NCBI RefSeq assembly: GCF_021261325.1
Contig: NZ_JAJSBI010000003.1
Span: 62,001-126,000, forward strand
DNA from: Streptomyces guryensis
GTDB taxonomy: Bacteria > Actinomycetota > Actinomycetes > Streptomycetales > Streptomycetaceae
Direction of reading: 5' to 3'
DNA: 64,000 bases
A model generated the notes under the pieces. It was not told the DNA's origin and searched no databases. It saw nothing but the letters and a program-made list of their open reading frames with translations. This document shows positions 27,137 through 37,842 of the stretch, one piece after another. Position numbers and translations under genes: made by a program. Position 1 is the first letter of the stretch. The number at the start of each line of letters is the position of its first letter.

Positions 27137-27991
27137 TCAGGCCGCCGCCTCCGTTGTCGGGGCGTCCGTCGTCGGCGCCTCCCCGAACCGCGCCAGCGCC
27201 AGAGCTCCCGCGACGGCGATCACGAACCCCAGCACCGCGAGCCAGGCGAGCCCCTCCCGGGTACGGTCACCGAGCCACACCACGCCCACCGCCGCGGGCC
27301 CTATCGTCTCGCCGATCACCATCCCGGCGGTGGCGGTGGTCACCGAGCCACGCTGCAAGGCCGACGTCAGCAGCAGGAAGGCAGCTCCTCCGCCGATCAC
27401 GAGGGCGTATGTCGCCGGGTTGGTGAGCAGCTCCGACGGTGCGAGCGAGTCGATCAGCCGCACCGACACCTCCACCACCCCGAACCCGAACCCGGCCCCC
27501 AGCCCGAGCACCAGCGCCCGCCCCCGCCCGGACCAACGCCCCCCGAACAGACCGAGCAGCAGCACCGCGACGGCGATCGCGAGCATCGCGTACTTCAGCG
27601 CCGTCGACCCCTCGCGATGCCCCTCGGCCCCGGACGCCAGCCCCAGCATGGCGAGCCCGGCGCACACCACCCCGACGGCACCCCACTCCGTCCCGCTCAG
27701 CCGCACCTGCAGCAGTCGCGCCGCGACCACCCCGGTCACCGCCAGGCTGGCCGCGAGCGCCGCGGCGACCGCGTAGATGGGGATCGAGCGCAGGGCGACG
27801 ATCTGGAGCAGGAACCCCAGCCCGTCCAGTCCCAGCCCCGCCAGATAGCGCCACTGCCGCAACGCCCGCAGCAGCAGCGCCGCCTCTCCGCCCCCACCCG
27901 TACCGGCTGATCGCGCCGCGACCGCCTGCAAGACCGTCGCGGTTCCGAAGCAGACCGCCGCGCCCAGCGCGCACACCATCCCAAAGATCAC
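27137..27991 (-). CDS. EamA/DMT-family membrane transporter
   Basis: 284 aa with about ten hydrophobic segments and two EamA-like halves (GAAVCFGTATVLQAVAARSA near the start, GMVIGETIGPAAVGVVWLGD near the end). The family exports small metabolites; the substrate is unknown. I chose the GTG at 27991: TACAGT (27998-28003 complement) lies exactly 6 nt upstream with no Shine-Dalgarno, the pattern of a leaderless gene. The longer frame starting near 28150 adds a non-membrane, low-complexity N-terminus and is unlikely. Confidence 0.8.
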   Translation of the reverse strand: MIFGMVCALGAAVCFGTATVLQAVAARSAGTGGGGEAALLLRALRQWRYLAGLGLDGLGFLLQIVALRSIPIYAVAAALAASLAVTGVVAARLLQVRLSGTEWGAVGVVCAGLAMLGLASGAEGHREGSTALKYAMLAIAVAVLLLGLFGGRWSGRGRALVLGLGAGFGFGVVEVSVRLIDSLAPSELLTNPATYALVIGGGAAFLLLTSALQRGSVTTATAGMVIGETIGPAAVGVVWLGDRTREGLAWLAVLGFVIAVAGALALARFGEAPTTDAPTTEAAA

Positions 27992-28091
27992 AAAGCGACT
28001 GTAGGGGAAGCGCACAGGAAGCGGCGATTCCCAGGCGTCCACTCTCACCGATCTGTTGGCTGTCCCCATGGGCACAAGGTGCCTGGGGGAG

Positions 28092-28106
28092 AGGGGCGTT
28101 GCCCCT
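28092..28106. terminator. Possible stem-loop in the EamA-rocD gap
   Basis: AGGGGC (28092-28097), loop GTT, GCCCCT (28101-28106), with flanking bases that can extend pairing. It lies about 115 nt after the rocD stop, without a T-tract, so terminator function is weakly supported. The rest of this 229-bp gap holds only the EamA promoter. Confidence 0.3.
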
Positions 28107-28220
28107 GCCTCTCCTGCCGCCCGGCTCGGCTTCCCCGAACCACCGTCCACGACCCGGGTGGCAGATTTCCACCATCGCTCCGAAGCCCCTCGACGGGCTA
28201 TCCGATCACGGCGGAGCCGC

Positions 28221-29426
28221 TCAGAGCCCGAGTACAGCCCGCAACTGCGCGAGCCCCCAGTCCAGATCCTCCTTCCCGATCACCAACGGCGGTGCGATCC
28301 GCACCGTCGGCCCGTGCGTGTCCTTCACCAGCACCCCCCGCTCCATCAGCTTTTCCGAGACCTCCCGCCCCGTGCCGTACCGCGGCGCGATGTCGACGCC
28401 CGCCCACAGACCCCGCCCGCGCACCGCCGTCACCCGCCCCGTGCCGGTCAACGCCCCCAGTTCCCGGTGCAGATGACCGCCCAGCTCCGCGGACCGCGCC
28501 TGGAACTCGCCCGTCCGCAGCATCGCGATCACCTCCAGCGCCACGGCACAGGCCAGCGGATTCCCGCCGAAGGTCGAACCGTGCTCACCGGGCCGGAACA
28601 CGCCGAGCACATCGGCCAACGACACCACGGCCGACACCGGCACGATCCCGCCGCCCAGCGCCTTCCCGAGCACATACACATCCGGCACCACGCCCTCGTG
28701 CTCGCACGCGAAGGTCTTTCCGGTCCGCCCCAGCCCCGACTGGATCTCGTCCGCCACGAACAGCACGTTCCGCTCGCGCGTCAGCTCCCGCACCGCCGGC
28801 AGATAACCGGCCGGCGGCACCAGCACCCCGGCCTCGCCCTGGATCGGCTCCAGCAGCACGGCCACCGTGTTCTCCGTGACCGCCGACCGCATCGCCGTCA
28901 GATCCCCGTACGGCACGATCTCGAAGCCCGGCGTGTACGGACCGAATTCCGCCCGCGCCTCCGGATCGGTGGAGAAGCTGATGAGGGTCGTCGTACGGCC
29001 GTGGAAGTTGTTGCCCGCGACCACGATCTTCGCCATCTCCGCGGGCACCTTCTTGACCCGGTACCCCCACTTGCGGGCCGTCTTCACGGCCGTCTCCACC
29101 GCCTCCGCGCCGGTGTTCATCGGCAGCACCATCTCCATGCCGCACAGCTCGGCGAGTTCGGAGCAGAACGCCGCGAACCGGTCGTGATGAAACGCCCTCG
29201 ACGTCAGCGTCACCTGCTCCAGCTGCGCCTTCGCCGCCTCCACCAGCCGCCGGTTGAGATGGCCGAAGTTGAGCGCCGAGTAACCGGCCAGCAGGTCCAG
29301 ATAGCGCCGTCCCTCGACATCCGTCATCCACGCCCCGTCCGCCGAGGCGACGACCACGGGCAATGGGTGGTAGTTGTGCGCGCTGTGCGCGTCGGCGGCG
29401 GCGATGAGTGTCTCCGTAGCGGTCAC
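28221..29426 (-). CDS. rocD: Ornithine--oxo-acid aminotransferase
   Basis: 401 aa, class III PLP aminotransferase with the family length of ornithine delta-aminotransferase. NYHPLPVVVASADGAWMTDV at the N-terminus, FVADEIQSGLGRTGKTFACE with the PLP-contacting Asp, and the PLP lysine in VLGKALGGGIVPVSAV. It transfers the delta-amino group of ornithine to 2-oxoglutarate, giving glutamate semialdehyde for proline/glutamate metabolism. The GTG start has GGGAG upstream; the frame is open upstream but unrelated. Divergent from glyA. Confidence 0.92.
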   Translation of the reverse strand: MTATETLIAAADAHSAHNYHPLPVVVASADGAWMTDVEGRRYLDLLAGYSALNFGHLNRRLVEAAKAQLEQVTLTSRAFHHDRFAAFCSELAELCGMEMVLPMNTGAEAVETAVKTARKWGYRVKKVPAEMAKIVVAGNNFHGRTTTLISFSTDPEARAEFGPYTPGFEIVPYGDLTAMRSAVTENTVAVLLEPIQGEAGVLVPPAGYLPAVRELTRERNVLFVADEIQSGLGRTGKTFACEHEGVVPDVYVLGKALGGGIVPVSAVVSLADVLGVFRPGEHGSTFGGNPLACAVALEVIAMLRTGEFQARSAELGGHLHRELGALTGTGRVTAVRGRGLWAGVDIAPRYGTGREVSEKLMERGVLVKDTHGPTVRIAPPLVIGKEDLDWGLAQLRAVLGL

Positions 29427-29521
29427 GGGATCTCCCGAAGGTGCCAGGTGCGGTGCGGGTGCCCCTTTCTTATCCTCGCTCGCATGGTGGACGCGGGACC
29501 TCCGCGTTCCGGCGCGCCCGG

Positions 29522-29612
29522 TAGGCTGACCTGCGGGCCGTGACTGGCGCGCTGGGATGGGACCGACCATCGGGGAGCGGCCTGCGAGTGAGCGAGTGCC
29601 GTGCGCCTGGGC
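29522..29612 (+). promoter_or_regulatory. ZTP (pfl-type) riboswitch and promoter of glyA
   Basis: From about 29533 the leader reads GGCCGTGACTGGCG, then CTGGGATGGGACC, CATCGGGGAGCGGCC and, about 20 nt later, TGCGCCTGGGC. These match the conserved blocks of the pfl/ZTP aptamer, including the closing helix GGCCG/CGGCC (29536-29540, 29578-29582). A -10-like TAGGCT sits at 29522-29527. ZTP riboswitches are known upstream of glyA and purine/one-carbon genes and switch expression on when ZMP/ZTP accumulates. Confidence 0.88.
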
Positions 29613-29662
29613 CAACCGTGCACCGTGAACGCTTCAAGCCACGCCACCCGGAGGCCGACGAC

Positions 29663-31114
29663 ATGTCAGAGCAGCAGCCCCTCTCCACCGAGTCCACCGC
29701 CTTCCGTGCCGCCCTCGACGTGATCCGCGCCGTCGAGCCGCGCGTCGCCGACGCCATCGGCCAGGAGGTGCACGACCAGCGCGAGATGCTCAAGCTGATC
29801 GCCTCCGAGAACTACGCCTCCCCGGCCACCCTCCTCGCGATGGGCAACTGGTTCAGCGACAAGTACGCCGAGGGCACCATCGGCCGCCGCTTCTACGCCG
29901 GCTGTCGCAACGTCGACACCGTCGAGTCCCTCGCCGCCGAACACGCCAAGGAGCTCTTCGGCGCCCGCCACGCCTACGTCCAGCCGCACTCCGGCATCGA
30001 CGCCAACCTCGTCGCCTTCTGGTCGGTCCTCGCCCAGCGTGTCGAGACCCCCGCCCTGGAGAAGGCCGGCGTCCGCCAGGTCAACGACCTCACCGAGGCC
30101 GACTGGGCAGAGCTCCGCCAGGCCTTCGGCAACCAGCGCATGCTTGGCATGTCCCTGGACGCCGGCGGCCACCTCACCCACGGCTTCCGCCCGAACATCT
30201 CCGGCAAGATGTTCGACCAGCGCTCCTACGGCACCGACCCCGCCACCGGCCTCATCGACTACGAGGCCCTGCGCGTCTCCGCCCGCGAGTTCAAGCCGCT
30301 GATCATCGTCGCCGGCTACTCCGCCTACCCGCGTCTTGTGAACTTCCGCATCATGCGCGAGATCGCCGACGAGGTCGGTGCGACCCTGATGGTGGACATG
30401 GCGCACTTCGCCGGCCTGGTCGCGGGCAAGGTGCTGACCGGCGACTTCGACCCGGTCCCGCACGCCCAGATCGTCACCACCACCACCCACAAGTCGCTGC
30501 GCGGCCCGCGCGGCGGCATGGTCCTGTGCGACGACTCCCTCAAGGACCAGGTCGACCGTGGCTGCCCGATGGTCCTCGGCGGTCCGCTCCCGCACGTCAT
30601 GGCCGCCAAGGCCGTCGCTCTCGCCGAGGCGCGTCAGCCCTCCTTCCAGGACTACGCCCAGCGCATCGTCGACAACTCACGGGCGCTGGCGCAGGGCCTG
30701 ATGCGCCGGGGCGCGACCCTGGTGACCGGCGGCACGGACAACCACCTCAACCTGATCGACGTCGCCTCCTCCTACGGCCTCACCGGCCGCCAGGCCGAGG
30801 CGGCCCTGCTCGACTCGGGCATCGTCACCAACCGCAACGCCATCCCCGCCGACCCCAACGGCGCCTGGTACACCTCAGGCATCCGCATCGGCACCCCCGC
30901 CCTGACCACGCGTGGCCTGGGCACCGCCGAGATGGACGAGGTCGCGGGCCTCATCGACCGCGTCCTCACCACCACCGAGCCGGGCACCACCAAGTCGGGC
31001 GCCCCGTCCAAGGCCCAGCACGTCCTCGAACCGAAGATCGCGGACGAGATCTCCCGCCGCGCCACCGACCTCGTGGCCGGCTTCCCGCTGTACCCGGAGA
31101 TCGACCTCGGCTGA
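29663..31114 (+). CDS. glyA: Serine hydroxymethyltransferase
   Basis: 483 aa, somewhat longer than the common ~420-residue form because of an insertion around residues 110-160. PLP lysine in [30 protein letters not shown] at the N-terminus; [13 protein letters not shown] in the cofactor region. It interconverts serine and glycine with 5,10-methylene-tetrahydrofolate. ATG with GGAGG at good spacing; the longer open frame upstream crosses the riboswitch and is not coding. Control by the ZTP riboswitch links it to folate/purine status. Confidence 0.95.
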   Translation: MSEQQPLSTESTAFRAALDVIRAVEPRVADAIGQEVHDQREMLKLIASENYASPATLLAMGNWFSDKYAEGTIGRRFYAGCRNVDTVESLAAEHAKELFGARHAYVQPHSGIDANLVAFWSVLAQRVETPALEKAGVRQVNDLTEADWAELRQAFGNQRMLGMSLDAGGHLTHGFRPNISGKMFDQRSYGTDPATGLIDYEALRVSAREFKPLIIVAGYSAYPRLVNFRIMREIADEVGATLMVDMAHFAGLVAGKVLTGDFDPVPHAQIVTTTTHKSLRGPRGGMVLCDDSLKDQVDRGCPMVLGGPLPHVMAAKAVALAEARQPSFQDYAQRIVDNSRALAQGLMRRGATLVTGGTDNHLNLIDVASSYGLTGRQAEAALLDSGIVTNRNAIPADPNGAWYTSGIRIGTPALTTRGLGTAEMDEVAGLIDRVLTTTEPGTTKSGAPSKAQHVLEPKIADEISRRATDLVAGFPLYPEIDLG

Positions 31115-31169
31115 TCCACGCTCTCTCTTGAGTTTTCAAAGATCGTCGACCTTCGGAGATCGGTGATTC

Positions 31170-31883
31170 TCAGAGATCGATGAGCTCCTGTCGTGGCTCC
31201 TCCCGCGGCGGTCCGGCACCCTGTCGGGCCGTCGCGCGGCGTATCAGCAGCGTGCCGCCGGCTCCGGTCGCGAGCCCCACCGCCAGTCCCGGCACCACCC
31301 ACCAGGCACTGCCCGTGTCCCGACCGGCCCCTGCCATCGAGGCGGCGTCCCCGGCGGGACCGGCCGCAGCGGCTCCCTGCCCGAGCCCGGCGAGCACTTT
31401 CTCCCGCTCCAGCTGCACGAAGATCGAACGTGGCGCGCGGTGCCAGCGGATGTCGTCGTCCTGCACTTCCGGCGACGGATCCGTCCGTATCCAGGGCGTG
31501 CCGTCCGCCGCCACGAACAGCTGGTCCTGCCGCTCGACGGCCACGTCTCCACCCGGCGGCCGGTTCGTCCGGGGCCAGCCTCCGACTCCCGTGAGTCCCC
31601 AGACCACGGTGAAGACCACGGGCGGCTGACTGTCCTCGGTCCAGGCCACCGGCACCCGCTCCGTTCCGGTGTAGGCGGGCTGCAGCAGCTGCCGCAGGTG
31701 GGCGAAGGCAGGCTCGCCCGACCGCAGCACCACCGTCTGCCCTGTGCCACCCGCGATGATCATCGCCAGGTCGGGCATGTCCCGACCGTCCGCCTGCGCT
31801 CGCGTCTGCGCTGCAGCGAGTACCAACGCCAACGCCCCTGTCAGCGCGGCCAGTTCATGAGCCCTGTGCCTCCACCCACGCAT
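31170..31883 (-). CDS. Secreted membrane-anchored protein of unknown function
   Basis: 237 aa. N-terminal signal segment ALTGALALVLAAAQTRAQA, an extracytoplasmic region with conserved-looking VVFTVVWGLTGVGGWPRTNR and a PDG-like PWIRTDPSPEVQDDDIRWHR, and a C-terminal transmembrane helix near residues 195-215 (WWVVPGLAVGLATGAGGTLL) followed by a basic tail. No enzyme motif. It follows the regulator at 31981 on the same strand after a 97-bp gap, so it may belong to the sigma-factor group. I do not recognise the family. Confidence 0.68.
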   Translation of the reverse strand: MRGWRHRAHELAALTGALALVLAAAQTRAQADGRDMPDLAMIIAGGTGQTVVLRSGEPAFAHLRQLLQPAYTGTERVPVAWTEDSQPPVVFTVVWGLTGVGGWPRTNRPPGGDVAVERQDQLFVAADGTPWIRTDPSPEVQDDDIRWHRAPRSIFVQLEREKVLAGLGQGAAAAGPAGDAASMAGAGRDTGSAWWVVPGLAVGLATGAGGTLLIRRATARQGAGPPREEPRQELIDL

Positions 31884-31980
31884 TCCGTCCCCCAGCCAGT
31901 CGGTCCCCTGCAGCCCGCCCCGGGCCGCGTGTCACTTCTGGTACACCGCCCGCCCTGCCGGGGTTCCCACCGTCCGTGAA

Positions 31981-32929
31981 CTATTTGGAAGGCTTCTCCG
32001 ACGACTCGGAGGGCGCTTCGAGCGACTTGGCGATCTCCACGGCCCGGCGCTTGGACGCCATCCCCTCCAACCGGAGTGTCACGGCCCCCGCGCCGGTCCG
32101 GTGGGTCCACAGCAGCGTCGGCCCCGCGGTCCGCTCCCTGCGGGTGAAACGGTTCCCGTCCGCGTCGACCAGCCAGAAGCTCAGCAGGTGGGGGCGGGGG
32201 AACCACAGGGCGTAGTCCTGCACACCGGCCGCCGAGGGCTCTGCGCCCAGCCCGATCCACTCCGGCGCCTCGCGCAGGACCTTGGTGAAGCCGACGTCCA
32301 GCCGCTCCGGAAACTCGTCCAGCCGGACCGTGTGCCCGCGCTCCCGCCGGCACAGGCTCACCAGGAACCGCCCGTGCGGCCCGCTCGTCACCGTCACCGT
32401 GTCCGGCGCGCCGAACGCGTCCGGCACCAGCGGCTCGAAGCCCGCCCGGTGCTCGGCCTGCCCGAGCGACACCGATCTGCCGCAGCCCGGCACCGAGGCG
32501 CCCGGCGAAGGCACCGCCGACGGGTCGTACCGCACCTCGACCCCGCCGAAGCCGAACCAGTCGAAGACCGCGGCCCGCACCGGGGGCGTGAGCACGAGAA
32601 CCGTCAGCAGACCGCACAGGACCGCGGTCAGCGAGCGCCACCGCAGCCGGGTCCAACGCCGGACCGCACCCAGTCGCTCACGGCTGCCCCGCGGCCCGGC
32701 CACCGGCACCGGCACATGCTCGGCCAGTATCTGCCCCAGCACCCGCTCCACCATCGTCTCGGCGCCGAGAGAACCGTCGGCGCCGTCGCTCCCGGGCGCG
32801 TCCAGCGAGCGGCCGAGGGCCCGCAGCTCCTCCGGCAGCCGCGACGGTCCGCCCTCGCGCGCCCTCCCGCGGTCACGCCCGCGTGGCCCCGGACCACGGC
32901 CGCCCTCACCCTCGTACGCACCGCGTCCC

Positions 32930-32943
<14 letters not shown>
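31981..32943 (-). CDS. Membrane protein paired with ECF sigma factor, putative anti-sigma factor
   Basis: 320 aa. A cytoplasmic Arg/Gly-rich N-terminus of about 100 residues precedes one transmembrane helix near 105-122 (LTAVLCGLLTVLVLTPPVRA). An extracytoplasmic domain of about 190 residues follows, ending in a Glu/Lys/Ser tail. Its start overlaps the end of the sigma gene by 14 bp, the usual layout of a sigma/anti-sigma pair. A zinc-type anti-sigma HXXXCXXC motif is absent, so function as anti-sigma is inferred from context and topology only. Confidence 0.65.
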
Positions 32944-34635
<1,692 letters not shown>

Positions 34636-34772
34636 CGCACACCGGCGCGCGCACGGACCACTGGTCAGAGCGCTCCACATCACTGCGGTTGCGCCTGCCC
34701 GCGACACAGCCGTGGCCGTACAGTCGGTAGCCGACGGCTGAGAACAAGACCGTCACGACGACAGGAGACGAC

Positions 34773-35351
34773 GTGGGGACCGTAACGATCGGCGTGTCGA
34801 TCGCGGTCCCGGAGCCTTACGGCAGCCTGCTCCAACAGCTGCGCGCGGGCTTCGGCGACGCCGCTGCTCACGGCATCCCCACGCATGTCACCCTGCTGCC
34901 GCCGACCGAGATCGACGGCGGCGACCTGCCGGCCGTCGAGGAGCACCTGACCGAGGTCGCCGCGGCCGGCCGCCCGTTCCCGATGCGGCTGTCCGGCACG
35001 GGCACCTTCCGGCCCCTGTCACCCGTCGTCTACGTGCGGATCGCCGAGGGCGCCGAGGCCTGCACCCGGTTGCAGAAGCAGCTCCGCGACCCCGCCGGCC
35101 CCGTACCGCGTGAACTGCAGTTCCCGTACCACCCGCATGTCACGGTGGCGCACGGCATCGACGACGAGGCGATGGACCGCGCCTTCGAGGAGCTCGCCGG
35201 CTACGAGGCCGGCTGGCCATGCACCGGCTTCGCCCTCTACGAGCAGGGCGCGGACGGCGTGTGGCGCAAGCTGCGGGAGTACGCCTTCGGGGGCTCCGTG
35301 GTGCCGCCGCAGGCCGGGCACGTGGAGCGCGGCTCCCTGCCGACCCGGTGA
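34773..35351 (+). CDS. 2H phosphoesterase / 2'-5' RNA ligase family protein
   Basis: 192 aa. Two HXT motifs define the active site: PTHVTLLPP and HPHVTVAHG. This fold hydrolyses or forms 2',3'-cyclic phosphate or 2'-5' bonds in RNA or nucleotides; the true substrate in Streptomyces is unknown. The GTG start has AGGAGACGAC immediately upstream. It follows trpS after 137 bp, so separate transcription is likely. Confidence 0.85.
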   Translation: MGTVTIGVSIAVPEPYGSLLQQLRAGFGDAAAHGIPTHVTLLPPTEIDGGDLPAVEEHLTEVAAAGRPFPMRLSGTGTFRPLSPVVYVRIAEGAEACTRLQKQLRDPAGPVPRELQFPYHPHVTVAHGIDDEAMDRAFEELAGYEAGWPCTGFALYEQGADGVWRKLREYAFGGSVVPPQAGHVERGSLPTR

Positions 35352-35384
35352 TTCGGGGCGCGGCAACCAGGGGGTGCGCGGTAA

Positions 35385-36140
35385 CTACAGGGGCAACCGG
35401 CGGAACAGCCCGCGCGGCACGTGCCGCAGCGCCGACATCACCACGCGCAGCGTGCCGGGCACCCACACCGTCTCCGAGCGCCGCCGCAGTCCCAGTTCGA
35501 CGGCCGTCGCGACCGCCTCCGGGGTCGTCGCGAGCGGTGTCTCCTCGAGACCGGCGGTCATCTTCGACCGTACGAACCCGGCGCGTACGAGCATGACGTG
35601 CACGCCCGTTCCGTACAGCGCGTCGCCCAGGCCCTGCGTGAAGACGTCCAGGCCGGCCTTGCTGGAGCCGTAGATGAAATCGCTGCGGCGGGCCCGCTCG
35701 CCCGCGGTGGAGGAGAGCACCACCAGCGAGCCGTGGCCCTGCGTCTGCAGCGCGCGGGCACTCACCAGGGCCGCCGACACCGCGCCCGTGTAATTGGTCT
35801 GTGCGACGCGCACCGCCCAGGCCGGTTCACGCTCGTCGCGCGCCTGGTCGCCGAGGATCCCGAAGGCGAGCAGCACCATGTCGACGTCGCTCTCCGCGAA
35901 GACCTTGCCGAGGGCCGTCTCGTGGGAGTCGGGGTCGAGCGCGTCGAAGGCGACGGTGTGCACGTCGGCGCCGTGGCCGCGGAGTTGCTCCGCGGCCTGC
36001 TCCAGGGCGGGCGAGGGGCGTCCCGCGAGCCACACCGTGCGCGTGCGGCGCGCGATGAGACGTCGGGCCGTGGCGAGCGCGATCTCGGACGTACCGCCGA
36101 GGACGAGCAGGGACTGGGGGAGGCCGAAGGCGTCCTTCAC
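35385..36140 (-). CDS. dprE2: Decaprenylphosphoryl-beta-D-erythro-pentosulose reductase-like SDR (DprE2 type)
   Basis: 251 aa short-chain dehydrogenase. The NAD(P)-binding glycine motif is LVLGGTSEIALATARRL; the catalytic Ser is in VVLSSTAGERA and YXXXK is YGSSKAGLD. The adjacent upstream gene encodes DprE1, and the pair makes decaprenyl-phospho-arabinose in mycobacteria by oxidation then reduction of the ribose C2. In Streptomyces the product is presumably a polyprenyl-phosphate pentose for glycopolymers. GTG start with AGGAGC upstream; 121 bp downstream of dprE1. Confidence 0.82.
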   Translation of the reverse strand: MKDAFGLPQSLLVLGGTSEIALATARRLIARRTRTVWLAGRPSPALEQAAEQLRGHGADVHTVAFDALDPDSHETALGKVFAESDVDMVLLAFGILGDQARDEREPAWAVRVAQTNYTGAVSAALVSARALQTQGHGSLVVLSSTAGERARRSDFIYGSSKAGLDVFTQGLGDALYGTGVHVMLVRAGFVRSKMTAGLEETPLATTPEAVATAVELGLRRRSETVWVPGTLRVVMSALRHVPRGLFRRLPL

Positions 36141-36261
36141 GACAGCAGCTCCTAGGGGTGTTGTTCGGATCGGGTCGGCTGTGGGGAGCGGTGCGTCCTG
36201 GCCGCGCCGGGCGGGGCCGTGGGGCCTCCGCCGGAGCCCCTGAACGACACCTCCTCGGGGC

Positions 36262-37623
36262 TCAGAGGGCGAGTCGGCGGGACAGGTCGGACGTGAACAC
36301 CGCGCGCGGGTCGAGTTCTGCGCGCAGGGCCCGGAAGTCGTCGAGGCGCGGGTACATCGCGGCGAGGAGTTCGGGGCGCACGCGGGAGTCCTTGGCGAGG
36401 TGGACGCGGCCGCCGGCCGTGGCGACCTCCTCGTCGAGTTCGTCGAGGAAGGCGCCGAGGCCGGGCAGGCCCGCGGGCAGGTCCAGGGCGAGCGTCCAGC
36501 CGGGCACGGGGAACGAGAGCCACCCCGGGGCGGCCTCTCCGAAGCGCTTGAGGACGGCCGGGAAGGCCGGGCAGCGCCGCGCGGAGATGCGCCGCACGAT
36601 CCGGCGCAGGGCGTCCTCCTGGCCGCGTCCGACGACGACCTGGTAGTGCACGAAGCCGCCACGGCCGTGGACGCGGTTCCAGTGCGGCACGCCGTCCAGG
36701 GGGTGGAAGAGGGTGGAGATCCGCTGAAGTCGGCCGGTACGCGCGCGTGGCGCCGTCCGGTACCGGAGTTCGTTGAAGAGGCCCACGGTGGTGCGGCCGA
36801 GCAGGCCCTGAGGGAGGTGGGCGGGGACAGGAGGGAACTGCAAGGTGCGGAACGCCAGTGGCGCTCTACGCGCGCGTGCGGGCAGTGCGTCGAGCGGGGC
36901 GTGGTCGGCGCGGGTGAGGACCGCGCGTCCCGTCGCCGCGCCGCGGGCCAGCAGGTCGATCCACGCGACCGAGTAGCGGTGGCGGTGGTCGGTGGCCGTC
37001 AGGCGCGCCATCAGGTCGTCGAGGTCCGTGGCGCGCTCCGTGGCCACCGACAGCAGGGAGGTCTCGACCGGCAGGAGCCGGACGGTGGCCGTGAGGATCA
37101 CTCCGGTCAGGCCCATGCCGCCGGTGGTGGCGTCGAACAGGGGAGTGCCGCGGCTCACCGTGCGGATCCCGCCGTCGGCGGTGAGGAGTTCCAGCGACAG
37201 GACGTGCCGGGAGAAGGAGCCGGAGACGTGGTGGTTGCGGCCGTGGATGTCCGCGCCGATCGCACCGCCGACCGTCACATGGCGCGTTCCGGGCGTCACC
37301 GGCACGAACCAGCCCAGCGGCAGCAGCACCTCCATCAGACGGTGCAGGGAGACGCCCGCGTCGCACAGCACGGTGCCGCCGTCGGCGTCGATCGCGTGGA
37401 TGCGGTCCACGCCCGTCATGTCGAGCACCGCCCCGCCGGCGTTCTGCGCCGCGTCCCCGTACGCCCGTCCCAGGCCCCGGGGGATGCCGCCGCGGACCCC
37501 GCAGGCCCGGACGGCGGCCGCGGCCTCCTCGTACGTCCGTGGGCGGATCACATGGGCCGCGGTGGGAGCGGTGAGGCCCCAGCCGGTGACGGTGACGGTG
37601 ACCGGAGCGGTGTCGGCAGACAT
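36262..37623 (-). CDS. dprE1: Decaprenylphosphoryl-beta-D-ribose oxidase-like FAD protein (DprE1 type)
   Basis: 453 aa FAD-linked oxidase. The FAD-binding region PRGLGRAYGDAAQNAGGAVL and GGAIGADIHGRNHH match DprE1. The C-terminus GGRVHLAKDSRV...MYPRLDDF...SDLSRRL follows the mycobacterial protein closely. The residue aligned to mycobacterial Cys387, the benzothiazinone target, is Ala379 here (PGWTLALD). No Shine-Dalgarno precedes the ATG; TACGGT 7 nt upstream suggests a leaderless mRNA. Acts with the downstream DprE2 in polyprenyl-P-arabinose formation. Confidence 0.88.
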   Translation of the reverse strand: MSADTAPVTVTVTGWGLTAPTAAHVIRPRTYEEAAAAVRACGVRGGIPRGLGRAYGDAAQNAGGAVLDMTGVDRIHAIDADGGTVLCDAGVSLHRLMEVLLPLGWFVPVTPGTRHVTVGGAIGADIHGRNHHVSGSFSRHVLSLELLTADGGIRTVSRGTPLFDATTGGMGLTGVILTATVRLLPVETSLLSVATERATDLDDLMARLTATDHRHRYSVAWIDLLARGAATGRAVLTRADHAPLDALPARARRAPLAFRTLQFPPVPAHLPQGLLGRTTVGLFNELRYRTAPRARTGRLQRISTLFHPLDGVPHWNRVHGRGGFVHYQVVVGRGQEDALRRIVRRISARRCPAFPAVLKRFGEAAPGWLSFPVPGWTLALDLPAGLPGLGAFLDELDEEVATAGGRVHLAKDSRVRPELLAAMYPRLDDFRALRAELDPRAVFTSDLSRRLAL

Positions 37624-37715
37624 ATCGGTGACCGTATCGCCCCTATATAACCGGCCAGCATTGAAACATGACTCTTCTACCCGAAATGGGCGATTAATGG
37701 GATGTCGCTCACTGA

Positions 37716-37755
37716 TGAAATGAGGAGCCCTCGGCTGAAATGAGGAGCCCTCGGC
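37716..37755. repeat. Perfect 20-bp tandem duplication in a divergent promoter region
   Basis: TGAAATGAGGAGCCCTCGGC occurs twice without a gap (37716-37735, 37736-37755). It lies in the 219-bp region between dprE1 (minus) and the YihY gene (plus). Each unit contains a small GAGG/CCTC dyad. It may be a double operator or a recent slippage product. Confidence 0.75.
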
Positions 37756-37842
37756 GCGCTCGCACCGACCGCCGCACGGCACTGTGCCCGGTTTTCGGGG
37801 TACTCGCACATTGGTCTTCCACACCTGGGGGAGAGTCTGATC

